A stretch of DNA of 64,000 nucleotides, taken from assembly GCF_008107685.1 (NCBI RefSeq), contig NZ_VIRF01000082.1:62001-126000 (forward strand), given 5' to 3'. Under the pieces are notes generated by a model. It was not told the origin of the DNA. It saw only the letters and a program-made list of their open reading frames with translations, and did no database searches. Positions 16,795 through 26,358 of this stretch are shown here, one piece after another. This DNA comes from Novosphingobium sp. BW1. GTDB lineage: Bacteria; Pseudomonadota; Alphaproteobacteria; Sphingomonadales; Sphingomonadaceae. The position numbers and the translations under genes are program-made. The number at the start of each line of letters is the position of its first letter. Positions within the stretch are counted from its first letter, which is position 1.

Positions 16795-19782
16795 TCAGAA
16801 GCGCGTGCGCACGACCATGGCGACGCGGCGGTCGGTCTCGGTCCAGCTGTAGCGCGGCTTGAGGCCCGGATCGCCAACGCGCAGGTACGTGCGCGAGTCG
16901 AGCAGGTTGGTGCCCTGCACACCGATCTTGAAGTGGTCTCCCACGTTGAACAGGATCGATGCGTCGAGCTGGCCGTAGGAATCCGCCCAGACGGGATAGT
17001 TGATGTTCGCCGCCGAGGTCGTCAGCAGGTAGCTCGAACGCCAGTTGTAGGCCGCACGGGCCGACACAGCCGAGGTCTCATAGATGGCCGCAACGTTGTA
17101 CGACCACTCGGACATGCCCTCAAGCGGGAGTTCGAGACCGGCGTTGTCGGTCTGGGCGGTGTCGAACACGTTGACCGCGGTGTTCTTGCCGCCGCTCGAA
17201 TCGACGTAGGTCACGTTGCCCTGGAAGCCGAGGCCGCTGAGTGCGCCGGGCAGGAAGTCGAGGAACTGGGTATAGGCCAGTTCCATGCCCTTGATCTTCC
17301 CCTTCGAGCCATTGGTCTGACGGGTCACGTCGAACGTGATCGTCTGGCCATTGCTGGTGTAGCTCTGCTGCTCGAGACCGGCGAAGATGTAGTCGCTGAT
17401 CTCCTTGTAGAAGGCTGCCAGCGTCAGGCTGTTCGAACGACCAAAGTAGTATTCGACGCTGAGGTCGAAGTTGTTCGAGCGCGTCGGCTTGAGGTCCGGA
17501 TTGCCAGCGGTGCCGGTGAAGGCCGTGGTAGCGCCGCCGACACCGGTGCCGTTGGGCTGACCGTCATTGTCGAACGAAAAGTTCAGGTTGGTGTACGGGT
17601 TGAGCTGGGTGAAGCTGGGGCGCGCGATGCCCTTCGATGCTGCGAAGCGAATCTGCAGATTATCCGTGGCGAAGAAGCGCAGGTTCAGGCTCGGCAGGAC
17701 GTCGGTGTAGCTGTTGTCGCCCGAGGTTTGCGTCGCGCCGAGGTCACCCTGGATAAAGGCCTGTGCCGCATCAAGCTCGGGGCAGGAGGTACCTGGTGCG
17801 CAGACCGTGGTGATCGTGCCCAGATTGGTCGCCGAGCCGCGTGCGGAAGCTTCGGTATGCACGACGCGCACACCGACGTTGCCGTCGAAGTGGCCGATCG
17901 GGCTCTCCCAGGCGCCGAACCGTGCAACGGCATAACCCGCATAGGTCTTCTGACCCTGGATGTTGATGCCGCCACCCGCGGTGGTCTGGGAGTAGTCGTC
18001 GCTCAGCGGCGCCCAGCCCCAGCCGTTCGACAGCGTTGCCTGCAGGTAGTCGTACGCATAGCCAGTGCCGTTCTGAACCAGGCTCGGCGCCGGGAACCAC
18101 AGACCCGACGACGGATTACGGGCCTCGCCGCGGAAGAAGTTGCGGAAATTGACGAAGGTCGTCTGATTGGGGAGGTCGGAAACCTGGGGGCCTCCCGGGT
18201 AGCCCGTTTTGTCGAAACGGACCTCGTTACCCGGCTGCCAGTACTGTGCCGAGAGCAAGCCCCAGTTGTAGGTGGTCTGGCGGGTGATCGCGGAACGGTC
18301 GGTGTAGCGTGCGCCCAGCTTGATCGACCTGAGCAGGCTGTCATCGTCGAAGGCATATTCGACGTCGCCGCGCCACGACCATTGGTCGGCCTCATTGTCC
18401 TCGATGTGATCCATTGCGGCCGCCCACCAGTTCGCGCTCTTGTCCGCGAAGCTCGCCGAGGGATCGGTCGGGGTGATCGAGAGATAGGGGGTGTCGCCGG
18501 TGAAGTCGAAGTCGAAAGTTCCGCGCGCATCGATGCCGTTGAAGGCGGTCATCGAATAGACCTGTGCGGTCGACTTAACGTACTGCAGGTCGGTGGTGAC
18601 GGTCCAGTGTTCGTCGGGCTCCCACTTGGCCTTGAACGAGTAGTCCTGCGTCTTCTTGGTCTGGCTGCCCGCGCGGGTATCCATGTTAAGCTCGCGGTTT
18701 TGCGCGGTACCCGAAACGAGTTCGCCAGCCGAGCCATAGACGTAGCTGTCGTTGTAGGTGTCCGGCTGCGCCCAGTCGCCCATCGCATATTCGATGTCGT
18801 TGGGGGTCGCCTTCGAGATCAGTGCTTCGGCGGTAAACTCAAGGGTGCTCGAAGGGCGCCACTGCAGCGAGCCGTCGAAGGCGGTGCGCTTCTGCTGCCA
18901 GTCGATACGGCGGTAGCCCATCGAGTTAGGGATGTAGACGGTGTCGCCCGCCGCGACCGACGGGTTGGAGGCGTTGGCGATGTCGTCCGCGGTCACTTCG
19001 GTCGGCACGTAGCGGCCGGTCGAGATTGAATCGGTACGGTTGCCGATTTTGCTGATCGAATACGAGAGCAGTACCCCGATCTCGCCAAGACCGGTGTCGA
19101 AGCGGTCGCTGATCAGCGCGCTGCCCGACATGAAGCTCTCTTCGCGAAGGTCGGCGTAGTTGATGTCACCCGAGAAAGCGGCGACGAAGCCCGGCGAATC
19201 GAACGGCTTGCGGGTGCGCAGATCGATGGTGCCGCCGATGCCACCCTCGATCATGTCGGCCGAGGGGTTCTTGTAGACATCGACACCGGCGAGCAGGTCG
19301 GCCGAGATGTCTTCGAAGGAGAGTGAGCGGCCATTGGCGGCGGAGAAAACGTCGCGCCCGTTCAACTCGGAACGTACAAAGGAAAGGCCGCGGATGAACA
19401 CGCCGCCGCCTTCGCCCGAGAGGCGGGCAGGGTCGCGCGCGTCGCTGGTACGCTGCAGGGTGACGCCTGGTACGCGCTGAAGCGCCTCGGAAACCGAACG
19501 GTCGGGAAGGGCACCGATGTCCTGCGCGGTGATCGAGTCGACGACGACTTCGGCATCGCGCTTGCGGTCGATCGCGCTCTCGAGCGAGGCGCGGATGCCG
19601 GTGACGATGATCGCCTGCTCTTCGTTCAGCGTGGGGTCGCTGGCCGCGCCAGCGGTGTCCTGTGCCGAGGCGAGCGCGGGCATGGCGCAAATGGCCAGTG
19701 CGGTCGCGGATGTGCTTGCGCGCAGGAGCATATCCCCACGGATTCCGGTAAAACTGTTACGAATGCGAGTGAACGCTGCCAT
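16795..19782 (-). CDS. TonB-dependent receptor, probable xyloglucan oligosaccharide transporter
   Basis: About 995 residues: signal peptide (LAICAMPALASAQ), a plug domain beginning AIIVTGIRASLESAIDRKRDAEVVVDSI, and a long C-terminal beta-barrel ending in an aromatic residue (VVRTRF). The plug features VDSITAQDIGALPDRSVSEAL and GLSFVRSELNGR match the large Caulobacter/Xanthomonas glycan-type TBDR class. ATG 19782 is chosen because AGGAGGG lies about 8 nt upstream. It probably imports xyloglucan oligosaccharides released by the GH74 enzyme across the outer membrane, as inferred from context. A palindromic operator lies 44 bp upstream of the start. Confidence 0.88.
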   Translation of the reverse strand: MAAFTRIRNSFTGIRGDMLLRASTSATALAICAMPALASAQDTAGAASDPTLNEEQAIIVTGIRASLESAIDRKRDAEVVVDSITAQDIGALPDRSVSEALQRVPGVTLQRTSDARDPARLSGEGGGVFIRGLSFVRSELNGRDVFSAANGRSLSFEDISADLLAGVDVYKNPSADMIEGGIGGTIDLRTRKPFDSPGFVAAFSGDINYADLREESFMSGSALISDRFDTGLGEIGVLLSYSISKIGNRTDSISTGRYVPTEVTADDIANASNPSVAAGDTVYIPNSMGYRRIDWQQKRTAFDGSLQWRPSSTLEFTAEALISKATPNDIEYAMGDWAQPDTYNDSYVYGSAGELVSGTAQNRELNMDTRAGSQTKKTQDYSFKAKWEPDEHWTVTTDLQYVKSTAQVYSMTAFNGIDARGTFDFDFTGDTPYLSITPTDPSASFADKSANWWAAAMDHIEDNEADQWSWRGDVEYAFDDDSLLRSIKLGARYTDRSAITRQTTYNWGLLSAQYWQPGNEVRFDKTGYPGGPQVSDLPNQTTFVNFRNFFRGEARNPSSGLWFPAPSLVQNGTGYAYDYLQATLSNGWGWAPLSDDYSQTTAGGGINIQGQKTYAGYAVARFGAWESPIGHFDGNVGVRVVHTEASARGSATNLGTITTVCAPGTSCPELDAAQAFIQGDLGATQTSGDNSYTDVLPSLNLRFFATDNLQIRFAASKGIARPSFTQLNPYTNLNFSFDNDGQPNGTGVGGATTAFTGTAGNPDLKPTRSNNFDLSVEYYFGRSNSLTLAAFYKEISDYIFAGLEQQSYTSNGQTITFDVTRQTNGSKGKIKGMELAYTQFLDFLPGALSGLGFQGNVTYVDSSGGKNTAVNVFDTAQTDNAGLELPLEGMSEWSYNVAAIYETSAVSARAAYNWRSSYLLTTSAANINYPVWADSYGQLDASILFNVGDHFKIGVQGTNLLDSRTYLRVGDPGLKPRYSWTETDRRVAMVVRTRF

Positions 19783-19825
19783 TTCGGTGCCCTCCTGTCC
19801 CAACTCTGCTGCGCTGCATCTATTA

Positions 19826-19837
19826 GATAGCGCTATC
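19826..19837. promoter_or_regulatory. Putative LacI-type operator before the TBDR
   Basis: GATAGCGCTATC is a perfect 12-bp palindrome located 44 bp upstream of the TBDR ATG. It matches the core of three other palindromes in the locus (24331, 30714 and 37818). A weaker dyad, GTAGC-GCTG-GCTAC at 19890-19903, might be a second site. The rest of the 260-bp gap holds no gene. Confidence 0.65.
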
Positions 19838-20042
19838 ATTTTGCGATGCGGCAAAGCCTATATGTACGAATGCTGACGATTGCCGCGCCGTAGCGCTGGC
19901 TACTATCACCGGTGAAATGCCCGTGCAACACAAAATGATGACCGCTAACATTTGCCGGTGCAGTGTTGCGCGAACGCGTCACGGTTGCGCGCTTCCTGCT
20001 GGAAAGGCGCATGAAAATTTTCGATTTGGGCGAACTGATCGC

Positions 20043-20837
20043 TTAGCGATTATCGTTGTCGAGGGCCTGCGAGATCGCCGCTGCGACAATGCGAGTCATG
20101 ACGGCATAGCCTGCCGCGGTGGGATGGATGCCATCCTTCGTGAATGTCGGTTTCAGCAGGCCCATTTCGGTCTTCATCGCCGGGGCGTAATCGGCGAAGG
20201 CGTAGCCGCGTGCGGCGGCAAGCTGGCGTAGCCGAGCGTTGATCGCGCGCAGCTGGGCGGGCTTGCGTTCGGCCTCGATCCACTGCGCCTCGGGCGTATT
20301 GGTGACCGGAAGGATCGAGCAAAGGATGACCTCGATGCCGTGGCGTTCAGCGATGTCGGCCATCGCGGTGATGTTGCTGACAATGCCCTCGGCGGTCTCC
20401 ACCTGCAGCATGCCCGAGACATCGTTGACGCCTCCCAAAATGACTACGGCACGGGGCTTCAGGGCGACGACGTCCTGCTCGAAGCGGACCAGCATCTGCG
20501 CGGTCACCTGCGCGCCGATCCCGCGGTTTACATAAGGCTTGCCGGGAAAGAAGCGTTCCAGGTTCCACAGGTCGGTGATCGAATCGCCCATGAAGACGAC
20601 GCGCTGTTCCCCCGGTGCCGGCGGAGCCAGCTTCTCGTTGGCAGGCGCATAGAGATAGCGCTCGCCGAAATCGCGCATCATCGAAGGTACGAGTTTGTCG
20701 CGAAACGGACCGGCCCAAGGGCCCCAGTCGCGGGTCTCCTCGACGGTGCGGCGTTCCGGGCTCGACTGGTAGGGCGCCGGTTCGTCCGCCGCGATGAGAA
20801 GGGTGGCTCCGGCGAACAGCAGGGCAAGGCGTTTCAT
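20043..20837 (-). CDS. SGNH/GDSL-family hydrolase (probable acetyl esterase)
   Basis: 264 residues with a short signal peptide (MKRLALLFAGATLLIAA). SGNH blocks are visible: nucleophile Ser in VVFMGDSITDLW, a Gly in NRGIGAQ, Asn in GGVNDV and the Asp/His pair in DGIHPTAAGY. Such secreted lipase/esterase-fold enzymes remove O-acetyl groups from plant polysaccharides. Galactosyl residues of xyloglucan are often acetylated, so a deacetylating role is plausible but inferred. The start overlaps the stop of the upstream esterase gene by 4 bp (ATGA), indicating translational coupling. Confidence 0.85.
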   Translation of the reverse strand: MKRLALLFAGATLLIAADEPAPYQSSPERRTVEETRDWGPWAGPFRDKLVPSMMRDFGERYLYAPANEKLAPPAPGEQRVVFMGDSITDLWNLERFFPGKPYVNRGIGAQVTAQMLVRFEQDVVALKPRAVVILGGVNDVSGMLQVETAEGIVSNITAMADIAERHGIEVILCSILPVTNTPEAQWIEAERKPAQLRAINARLRQLAAARGYAFADYAPAMKTEMGLLKPTFTKDGIHPTAAGYAVMTRIVAAAISQALDNDNR

Positions 20838-21832
20838 GCCGCGAAAATCCCGTGGCGTGCGCCGAAGGCGTGGAACAGGTCGGGCCAGGCATGGGCCGGC
20901 GTGGCCGCATCGAGACGCGCCCCAAAGCCGTGCCCGCCCTTGTCAAAGCCGTGGAACTCGCACGGGCGCTGCCTGTCCAGAAGGGCTGAATACATCGCCA
21001 GCGAATTGCCGATGGGCACAAGTCCGTCGTCGCTCGATGCGGTCAGGAACACCGGGGGCGTGTCCGCGCCGACGCGGTTCTCGACCGAGGCGTATTCGGC
21101 ATCTTTGGCAGGGGCGCCTTCGCCCAGCAGGTTGTCGCGCGACCCGGCGTGGGTGAAGGGCTTGGAGAGCGTGATGACCGGGTAGATCAGCCCGGCAAGG
21201 TCGGGCCGAGCCGAAATCTCGTCCAGTGCATCGACCGGGGTGTAGGTCGTTTCGGCAAAGCGCGTGGCGAGGCTTCCGCCCAGGTGCCCGCCTGCGGAGA
21301 AGCCGAGGACGGCAAGGCGCTGTGGATCGAGTGCGAAGTCACCGGCACGCGAACGGATGATCCGTATCGCGCGCTGCGCGTCCTGCAAGGGCACCAGGGC
21401 GCGATTGGCCCAACCCTCTGCGGGAAGGCGATAGGAGAGGATGAAGCAGGTGACGCCACGCTGGGTCAGCCAGCGGGCCTGCTCTTCGCCCTCGTTGTCC
21501 CAGGCGAGGAAGCCGTAGCCACCGCCCGGGATCAGCAGGGTGGCCGCGCCGGTGCGGTAGGCAGGCTGGCGCACTTCGAGCCAGGGCTGCGCGATGCCGG
21601 TGATGATCCGTTCGCTGAAGTCGGGATTGTCGCTCGCCTGCTTGTCGTGGCGCACGGGCAAGCGGGCCGGAGCGCCCGGGGGCGAGCCGGGCCAGAGCGG
21701 GATCGTGGGGCCCGAAGTGGTGACCGCGGTCGAACCCGCGCTGGCCGGTGGGCCGCGCATGGCCGTGGCGAGGCTCGCCACGGCCATGCCGCCCAGAAGC
21801 GCGCGGCGTGACGTGGTGTTGGGGGCCTTCAT
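20834..21832 (-). CDS. Alpha/beta-hydrolase fold esterase with Tat signal (acetyl-xylan-esterase-like)
   Basis: About 332 residues beginning at ATG 21832 with a twin-arginine leader (TSRRALLGGMAVASLATA). It has an oxyanion-hole motif PGGGYGFLAWDNEG, nucleophile elbow GFSAGGHLGGS and late Asp/His elements (SSDDGLVP, KGGHGFG), typical of BD-FAE/acetyl-xylan esterase relatives. It lies 14 bp after the GH3 gene and overlaps the SGNH esterase gene, so the three form an operon. It probably removes ester groups from oligosaccharides in the periplasm; the exact substrate is inferred from context. Confidence 0.85.
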   Translation of the reverse strand: MKAPNTTSRRALLGGMAVASLATAMRGPPASAGSTAVTTSGPTIPLWPGSPPGAPARLPVRHDKQASDNPDFSERIITGIAQPWLEVRQPAYRTGAATLLIPGGGYGFLAWDNEGEEQARWLTQRGVTCFILSYRLPAEGWANRALVPLQDAQRAIRIIRSRAGDFALDPQRLAVLGFSAGGHLGGSLATRFAETTYTPVDALDEISARPDLAGLIYPVITLSKPFTHAGSRDNLLGEGAPAKDAEYASVENRVGADTPPVFLTASSDDGLVPIGNSLAMYSALLDRQRPCEFHGFDKGGHGFGARLDAATPAHAWPDLFHAFGARHGIFAA

Positions 21833-21846
21833 CGTGCGCGCACTCC

Positions 21847-24282
21847 TTACTTGGGGCAGACCGTACCGGCCGGGTCGGTGGCGATTCGCATGTCCGAGAT
21901 CGAGACCGCAAACGGCGCCTTGGCCTTCAGTGCGAAGGGTTTGGTGACGCCGCCGAGGTACGCGCCATGCTCGCCAAAGCACTTGAGCGAGATCTTGAGC
22001 GAGGACCACGTGCCCACCTTGGTCAGCGCCTCGTCGATGCGCACCGTGCCCGATCCCAGCGAGAGCGTGACCGGCGCGGACGGTGCGGTGTCGAGGCGGT
22101 AGATCACTTCTACGTTCATGTCCGCATTGGCTTCGCGGTCGAGCTTGAGGTTGGGGCCGTCGATGTTCATCTGCCCTTCGCCCGCCCAGTCGAGCCGGAT
22201 CGCGCCTTCCTGTCGGTCGGCGCTGTCGACCAGGCGCTGCGAAACCGCACCGTCGAGGCTCATCGTGAAGGGCTTCGCAAGAATACCATCGGCGATGTAG
22301 GTGCTGGTGTTGGTGGCGCTGGCATCAATGCCGGGCTCTTCGCCGAGCGCGGGGACGTGGCCGGTCTTCGCATAGCTCAGGCCATAGCCGAGCGCGAAGA
22401 GCGGGTCGTAGTCTGCCTCGCCCGCGTTGAGGCGGAACTGGTCCGCGCGCTTGGGCCAGCTGAAGGAGAGCTTGCCGGTAAAGTCGGTCTGGCCACCTAC
22501 CAGCACGTCGGCGATGCCAGCCCCTTCAGAACCCGGATACCAGGCCGCGACGAAGGCATCGGACTGGTTGATCTCGGGGTTCACCCAAAGCGGGCGGCCC
22601 GAGAGGAAGACTGAGACGGTCGGGATGCCGGCGGCCTTGAGCTTGCTCAGCAGTGCGAGCGCCTTCTTGTCGCCGGGCTGGAATTCAAGGCTGCGGATAT
22701 CGCCGCGAAGCTCCGCGTAGGGTTCCTCACCGAAGACGACAATCGCCACGTCGGGCTTCTGCGTGAAGCTGCCATCGACCGAGAGCGTGGCCGTGCCGCC
22801 GCCCGCATCAAGCGCCTGCGCGATACCGGCGTAGATCGAGGTCGCGCCCGGGAAATCGGCGTTGGTGTTGCCATCGCCCTGCCACGAAAGGGTCCAGCCC
22901 CCCGACTGGCGGCCGATGTCGTCGGCCGCTTCGCCTGCAACGAGCACGTTGGCGCTGGACTTGATCGGTAGGACGCCTTCGTTCTTGAGCAGCACCAGGC
23001 TCTCGCGCACGGCGCGCCGGGCGATCGCGCGGTGTTCGGGCGCGCCCATCACGTCCTGCCACTTGGCTTCATAGGGCCGGGCGGCGTCGAACAGGCCGAG
23101 CTTGAACTTGATGCGCAGGATGCGGCGCACAGCATCGTCGATGCGCGCCATCGGGATGGTGCCGTCCTCGGCATGCTTGAGGGTCGAGTTAAACAGGCCC
23201 TTCCAGCTGTCGGGCGCCATCGCCATGTCGAGACCGGCGTTGAAGGTGTCGGGGCAGTCGGTGTTGGTGCAGCCCGGGATCTGGCCATGGCCGTTCCAGT
23301 CCCCCACGACGAACCCGTCAAAGCCCATGCGGCCCTTCAGCACATCGGTGAGCAGCGCCTTGTTGCCGTGCATCTTGATCCCGTTCCAGCTCTGGAATGA
23401 GGCCATGACAGTCATCGTGCCGGCATCGACGGCAGGCGGGTAGCCCGCATCGTGGATGCGGATGAGGGTGTCCTCGTCGACCTGGGTGTCGCCCTGGTCG
23501 ATGCCCTCGCTGGTGCCGCCGTCGCCCAGAAAGTGCTTGACGCTGGCCGAAACGCGGCCCGCCTGGACGGTGTTGGGGGTGCCGGGCGCGCCCTGCAGGC
23601 CCTCGATCATCGGCGCGGCGTAGGCGGCAACAAGCGCGGGGTTTTCCGAGTACCCCTCGTAGGCGCGGCCCCAGCGATCGTCCTGCGGTACGGCGAGCGT
23701 CGGACCGAAGGCCCAGTGGATGCCGCTTGCCGCGGTTTCGGCGGCGGTCGCCCGGCCGATGTCACGCATCAGTTCGGGATCGTGCATCGCGCCAAGGCCG
23801 CTGTTGTGCGGGAAGAGCGTGGCGCCCACGACGTTGGAATTGCCATGAACCGCATCGATGCCGAAGATGATGGGAACGGCGACGTGGCCCTTGCGCTTCT
23901 CCAGCGCGACCGCATCGAAGGCATGGCTGGTGGCGATCCAAGGCTCTGCGGGCGAGCGGTCGGGCGCGCCGAGTGGGGGCGAGTTGCCGCCTGCGAGGAT
24001 CGAGCCGAGCGGATATTCGCGCAGATCCTCAGGGGTGATTGCGGCGGTGTCGGCCTGGATCATCTGGCCAACCTTCTCGCGCAGCGACATGCGCGCCATC
24101 AGCTTGGTGATCTTGGCCTCGATGGCGGGATCGATGAAGTCGGGGCTCTTGGCTGCGGGCCACTTGTCCGGGTGCACCGGGGTGGGCGTGGGAGCCTCTT
24201 CGCCGAGTGCGGGCTGGGCCAGCGCGAGCGCCGCGCAGGAACTGAGCGCAAACGCCTGCGCGATGCGGTTGAAACGCCTCAT
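21847..24282 (-). CDS. Glycoside hydrolase family 3 beta-glucosidase
   Basis: 811 residues with a signal peptide (ALSSCAALALAQPALG). The GH3 N-terminal barrel shows DKWPAAKSPDFIDPAIEAKI, KVGQMIQAD, IIFGIDAVHGN and SVKHFLGDGG. The catalytic nucleophile is the Asp of GFDGFVVGDWNG (about residue 327). The C-terminal domain (VLVAGEAADDIG, ARPYEAKW) and a further beta-sandwich follow. The length and order match ExoP/1,4-beta-glucan glucohydrolase-type enzymes. It would release glucose from the unsubstituted ends of the cello-backbone after xylose removal. Start ATG 24282 has GAGGA upstream. Confidence 0.93.
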   Translation of the reverse strand: MRRFNRIAQAFALSSCAALALAQPALGEEAPTPTPVHPDKWPAAKSPDFIDPAIEAKITKLMARMSLREKVGQMIQADTAAITPEDLREYPLGSILAGGNSPPLGAPDRSPAEPWIATSHAFDAVALEKRKGHVAVPIIFGIDAVHGNSNVVGATLFPHNSGLGAMHDPELMRDIGRATAAETAASGIHWAFGPTLAVPQDDRWGRAYEGYSENPALVAAYAAPMIEGLQGAPGTPNTVQAGRVSASVKHFLGDGGTSEGIDQGDTQVDEDTLIRIHDAGYPPAVDAGTMTVMASFQSWNGIKMHGNKALLTDVLKGRMGFDGFVVGDWNGHGQIPGCTNTDCPDTFNAGLDMAMAPDSWKGLFNSTLKHAEDGTIPMARIDDAVRRILRIKFKLGLFDAARPYEAKWQDVMGAPEHRAIARRAVRESLVLLKNEGVLPIKSSANVLVAGEAADDIGRQSGGWTLSWQGDGNTNADFPGATSIYAGIAQALDAGGGTATLSVDGSFTQKPDVAIVVFGEEPYAELRGDIRSLEFQPGDKKALALLSKLKAAGIPTVSVFLSGRPLWVNPEINQSDAFVAAWYPGSEGAGIADVLVGGQTDFTGKLSFSWPKRADQFRLNAGEADYDPLFALGYGLSYAKTGHVPALGEEPGIDASATNTSTYIADGILAKPFTMSLDGAVSQRLVDSADRQEGAIRLDWAGEGQMNIDGPNLKLDREANADMNVEVIYRLDTAPSAPVTLSLGSGTVRIDEALTKVGTWSSLKISLKCFGEHGAYLGGVTKPFALKAKAPFAVSISDMRIATDPAGTVCPK

Positions 24283-24330
24283 GTCATCCTCGTCCAGAAA
24301 TTCTCTGTGCGAACCCTAGGACATGCAGAA

Positions 24331-24344
24331 TGATTACGCTACCA
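24331..24344. promoter_or_regulatory. Putative LacI-type operator between GH3 and the regulator gene
   Basis: TGATTACGCTACCA lies 49 bp from the GH3 start and 78 bp from the divergent LacI-family start. It agrees at 11 of 14 positions with TGATAGCGCTATCA, the symmetric core seen before the TBDR. It could repress the GH3 operon and autoregulate the regulator. Confidence 0.55.
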
Positions 24345-24421
24345 TTTTTCGCCGACGTGAAATTTTTGGCATTGCCAAGGCTACGTCTTTGCCTTTGGCG
24401 AAGTCCTGCTAAGGTTGCCTT

Positions 24422-25516
24422 ATGGCAGATAGTGAGCGCAAACGCCGGACCCCGCGATCCCGGCAGACGGGAGCCCCGACGATTGCAGACGTGGCTGCGA
24501 TGGCGGGTGTCTCGATGATGACCGTCTCGCGGGTGATCAACGCCGAGCCCAAGGTGCGGCAGTCCACGCGCGACACCGTCAACGCGGCGATTGCCAAGCT
24601 CAACTACGCCCCCAACCGCGCCGCGCGCAGCTTGGCCGGGGCCTCGCAGATCCGCATCGGACTGCTCTATTCCAACCCTTCCGAAGCGTTCCTTTCGGCC
24701 TTCATCGTCGGCAGTCTGGAAGAGGCAGGCCGGCTCGACGTGCAGATCGTCATCCAGAAGGTGGAAGAGGGCGAGGAGCTGGGCACGGCGGTGGAGCGCA
24801 TGGTGACAGGCGGTGTCGATGGCGTGATCCTGCCTCCGCCGATCTGCGAATCGGATGAAGTCCTAACCGTACTGCGCCAGTCCGACATTCCCACGGTGGC
24901 TGTAGCGACCCCCAAGGAGCAGGATGGCATCGCCACCATTCTGATCGACGATGCCAGCGCGTCGCGCGAAATGACCGCGCACCTGGCCTCTCTCGGGCAC
25001 GAGCGGATCGGCTTCATTCTGGGCCATCCCGACCTTGCGGCGAGCAAGGATCGCCATGAGGGCTATGTGCAGGGGCTTGCCGATGCGGGCTTTGGCTATA
25101 ACGAGGCGCTCGTCGCGCAAGGCTTCTTTACTTATCGCTCCGGTCTCGATGCGGCCGAGCAGCTGCTTGCGCAGGATAATCCACCCACCGCTATCTTCGC
25201 CAGCAACGACGACATGGCCGCCGCCGCTGTTGCCGTGGCGCACCGCCGCGGGCTCGATGTGCCGGGCGATCTTACCGTGTGCGGGTTCGACGATGTGGCG
25301 ATGGCCACGACGATCTGGCCCGAACTCACCACGATCCACCAGCCCATCGCCGCGATGAGCCGGCAGGCGGTGGAGCTGCTGGCCACTTTCCTGCGCAACA
25401 AGCGCAGCGCCGAAGTGGGCGATCAGCGCATCATGGTCGACTACGAACTGGTGCGCCGGCAGTCCGACGCTGCCCCGCGCCGCCGTCCGGCAACGCGGGT
25501 TCCCGCAACGGTCTGA
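24422..25516 (+). CDS. LacI-family transcriptional regulator
   Basis: 364 residues with an N-terminal LacI HTH (PTIADVAAMAGVSMMTVSRVIN, hinge APNRAARSLAG) and a periplasmic-binding-protein-like effector domain (IRIGLLYSNPS, VDGVILPPP, RIGFILGHP, FASNDDMAAAAV, CGFDDVAMATTIWPELTTI). It is divergent from GH3 and is the only regulator in the locus. It is therefore the likely repressor of the four operator-bearing promoters, with a sugar released from xyloglucan as inducer. The inducer identity is not shown by the sequence. Confidence 0.93.
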   Translation: MADSERKRRTPRSRQTGAPTIADVAAMAGVSMMTVSRVINAEPKVRQSTRDTVNAAIAKLNYAPNRAARSLAGASQIRIGLLYSNPSEAFLSAFIVGSLEEAGRLDVQIVIQKVEEGEELGTAVERMVTGGVDGVILPPPICESDEVLTVLRQSDIPTVAVATPKEQDGIATILIDDASASREMTAHLASLGHERIGFILGHPDLAASKDRHEGYVQGLADAGFGYNEALVAQGFFTYRSGLDAAEQLLAQDNPPTAIFASNDDMAAAAVAVAHRRGLDVPGDLTVCGFDDVAMATTIWPELTTIHQPIAAMSRQAVELLATFLRNKRSAEVGDQRIMVDYELVRRQSDAAPRRRPATRVPATV

Positions 25517-25522
25517 GTCCTC

Positions 25523-26356
25523 TCAGGCCGAGCGGATCGTCATATCGAGAGTGCGTGTTGCGCCCGGTTCGAGCGGAGCAGGGGCGTCGTGGTTGACGGC
25601 GTCGGGCATGGTCGTCTGCGGTTCAGCGCAGAAGAAGTCAGCGCCTTGCGGAACGAAGAGGTGGAGATAGGGCGTGCCCGCACTTTCGAGCAGGAGGTCG
25701 CCGTCGCGCCGGGCGATGTGCACGGCGCCGTCCCATCCGGTGTAGCAGTTGTCGACCAGGTGCGGCAGGTCGAGCGGGGAGGGCGAGTTCCAGTCCCCAA
25801 GGGCGTCGGGGGCGGTGTGCTCGGTCGGGAGCATTTCGGCATCGCCCAGCCACAGACCCTTGGCCCCAAAGGAAACTGCGGTGACTTCCGTGCGCGCGAA
25901 CCAGGGATGGAAGCCCAGGCCCGCAGGCATCGCGCGTGTGTCGGTGTTGGTGATCTCGAGGCTCGCGGTGAGCCCTTGCGCGCTCAGGCGCAGCGTCTGT
26001 GTAAGCGCGAAGGACCAGGGCCAGTCGGCACTGGCTGTATGCGCACAGACCAGCGTGACCGAGTCCTCCCGGCTATCGCGCACCATCCATTCGCCCAACC
26101 AGGCGGTTCCGTGGATCGGGTGCGCAATGGCCGGATGGTTGGGGGTGAGGGTGATGGCTTCACCAGCCCAGCTGAAGTGTCCGTGCGCGATCCGGTTGGC
26201 GTAGGGCGCGAGGGGAAAGCAAGCGCTTTCCAGAGGCTCGGCGCTGCCCTCGGGCATGGGGCGCAGGATGTCCGCGCCCCGCCGGGTCAGCGCGCGGATC
26301 ATTCCGCCCGCAGAAGGATCGAGAGTGAGGGCCCAGTCGCCCGCTTCGATCCGCAC
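25523..26356 (-). CDS. Aldose 1-epimerase (galactose-mutarotase-like)
   Basis: About 277 residues of the aldose 1-epimerase fold: FPLAPYANRIAHGHF, AHPIHGTAWLGEW with the catalytic-site His, LGFHPWFAR and HLVDNCYTGWDG. Interconverting alpha and beta anomers supplies the form used by the downstream dehydrogenase. No ATG fits the N terminus; GTG 26356 is chosen, with GAGG upstream and only 2 bp after the stop of the MFS gene. It is the last gene of the xylX-xylB-xylC-MFS operon. Confidence 0.87.
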   Translation of the reverse strand: MRIEAGDWALTLDPSAGGMIRALTRRGADILRPMPEGSAEPLESACFPLAPYANRIAHGHFSWAGEAITLTPNHPAIAHPIHGTAWLGEWMVRDSREDSVTLVCAHTASADWPWSFALTQTLRLSAQGLTASLEITNTDTRAMPAGLGFHPWFARTEVTAVSFGAKGLWLGDAEMLPTEHTAPDALGDWNSPSPLDLPHLVDNCYTGWDGAVHIARRDGDLLLESAGTPYLHLFVPQGADFFCAEPQTTMPDAVNHDAPAPLEPGATRTLDMTIRSA

Positions 26357-26358
26357 CT

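Noticed and set aside
16759..19029. 756-codon plus frame over the TBDR
   Set aside because: Antisense to a clear TonB-dependent receptor; the translation is an R/V/A-rich shadow.
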